Positions 63,761 to 64,000 of a DNA stretch of 64,000 nucleotides are shown here, piece by piece. A program made the position numbers and the translations under genes. A model generated the notes under the pieces. The model saw only the letters and a program-made list of their open reading frames with translations, was not told the DNA's origin and did no database searches. Source of the stretch: CAWCKS01 sp963763485. GTDB taxonomy: Bacteria; Pseudomonadota; Alphaproteobacteria; Rhizobiales; Xanthobacteraceae. The stretch lies in the NCBI GenBank assembly GCA_963763485.1, contig CAVXOW010000005.1, forward strand, positions 248,001-312,000. The letters run 5' to 3'. How positions within the stretch are numbered: position 1 is the first letter of the stretch; each line of letters begins with the position of its first letter.

Positions 63761-64000
63761 ATGGAACTCGCTTCACCGCTGTCGCGTGAATGGGCCGGCC
63801 GGCTGCGCCGGGCGACCGTCATTCTGGTCGTCAGCGCGGCCGTGCTCGGCGCTTTTGTTGTGCTCGGTGATTTTTCCGCCCCGCGCGCGCTGTTCGCATT
63901 TTCCTGCATCGCGGTCGCGGCGCTGGTGCCGTGGCGGCTACCTGATGTCGCGCGCGCCCGTGATGACGCGCCGCGCCGTCAACCGGCGGAGGCCGAGGCG
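63761..64000 (+). CDS. N-terminus of a membrane protein, possibly a PhoR-like sensor kinase, partial
   Basis: An ATG at 63761 opens 80 codons that run off the right edge. Two hydrophobic helices are visible (V-I-L-V-V-S-A-A-V-L-G-A-F-V-V-L-G and L-F-A-F-S-C-I-A-V-A-A-L-V-P-W). The resemblance to the N-terminus of phosphate-regulon-type sensor kinases in related bacteria is from memory. No kinase motif is inside the window. Confidence 0.5.
   Translation, partial: MELASPLSREWAGRLRRATVILVVSAAVLGAFVVLGDFSAPRALFAFSCIAVAALVPWRLPDVARARDDAPRRQPAEAEA

Overview
The window looks like chromosomal DNA from a GC-rich alphaproteobacterium of the Bradyrhizobium/Rhodopseudomonas type. I infer this from the base composition, the protein families, and the many GC-rich intergenic palindromes; no rRNA, tRNA or other taxonomic marker is present. 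About 58 protein genes cover nearly all of it. I found no CRISPR array and no phage module. One clear insertion sequence is present, an IS4-family element at about 44.0-45.3 kb.

Layout. 1-2.2 kb: an efflux permease (partial) and an OprB-type porin, both on the minus strand. 2.3-5 kb: an HpaB-type flavin hydroxylase and an ACMSD-type amidohydrolase. 5.2-10.1 kb: an acyl-CoA ligase, then an OFA-type transporter/FAA hydrolase/ketopantoate reductase-like operon. 10.4-13.2 kb: a PAS/HAMP sensor kinase. 13.2-13.6 kb: a GIY-YIG nuclease gene exactly bounded by inverted copies of a palindromic repeat. 13.6-16.9 kb: an MFS carrier and a Rieske oxygenase. 17.3-19.7 kb: small exported proteins and a cytochrome c. 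19.7-24.7 kb: a PPOX-fold protein, an SDR, a heavily frameshifted amidohydrolase/unknown/Rieske operon, and a luciferase-like monooxygenase. 24.9-28.5 kb: a GT2 plus two GT87 glycosyltransferases. 28.5-32.9 kb: an RND efflux pair. 33.2-43.9 kb: an acyl-CoA dehydrogenase, MFS carriers, an amidase, two CoA-transferases, and a thiolase with its OB-fold partner. 45.3-50.8 kb: a second LLM monooxygenase, a PhyH dioxygenase, a TctC binding protein, an alpha/beta hydrolase and an SDR. 51-57.7 kb: a CAP protein, AhpD-like and SnoaL-like proteins, two amidohydrolases, a standalone Rieske protein and a DinB-like protein. 57.7-64 kb: a polysaccharide deacetylase/ATP-grasp/SnoaL operon, an OmpA/BON protein, a UPF0104 membrane protein, and the start of a probable sensor kinase.

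How it fits together. Most of the window is a catabolic neighbourhood. Oxygenases (HpaB, Rieske, LLM, PhyH) sit beside amidohydrolases, FAA hydrolase, CoA ligase, CoA-transferases, acyl-CoA dehydrogenase and thiolase, with several MFS carriers and a TctC binding protein for uptake. This is consistent with degradation of aromatic or other organic acids; the actual substrates cannot be read from the sequence. The glycosyltransferases and the 57-64 kb genes look like envelope functions.

Two window-wide oddities stand out. Several families of intergenic palindromes recur; one bounds the nuclease gene, one is translated in frame inside a glycosyltransferase, and one is interrupted by the IS. Many otherwise well-preserved genes carry frameshifts, densest at 21.5-23.1 kb, so either the sequence has indel errors or there is real gene decay.
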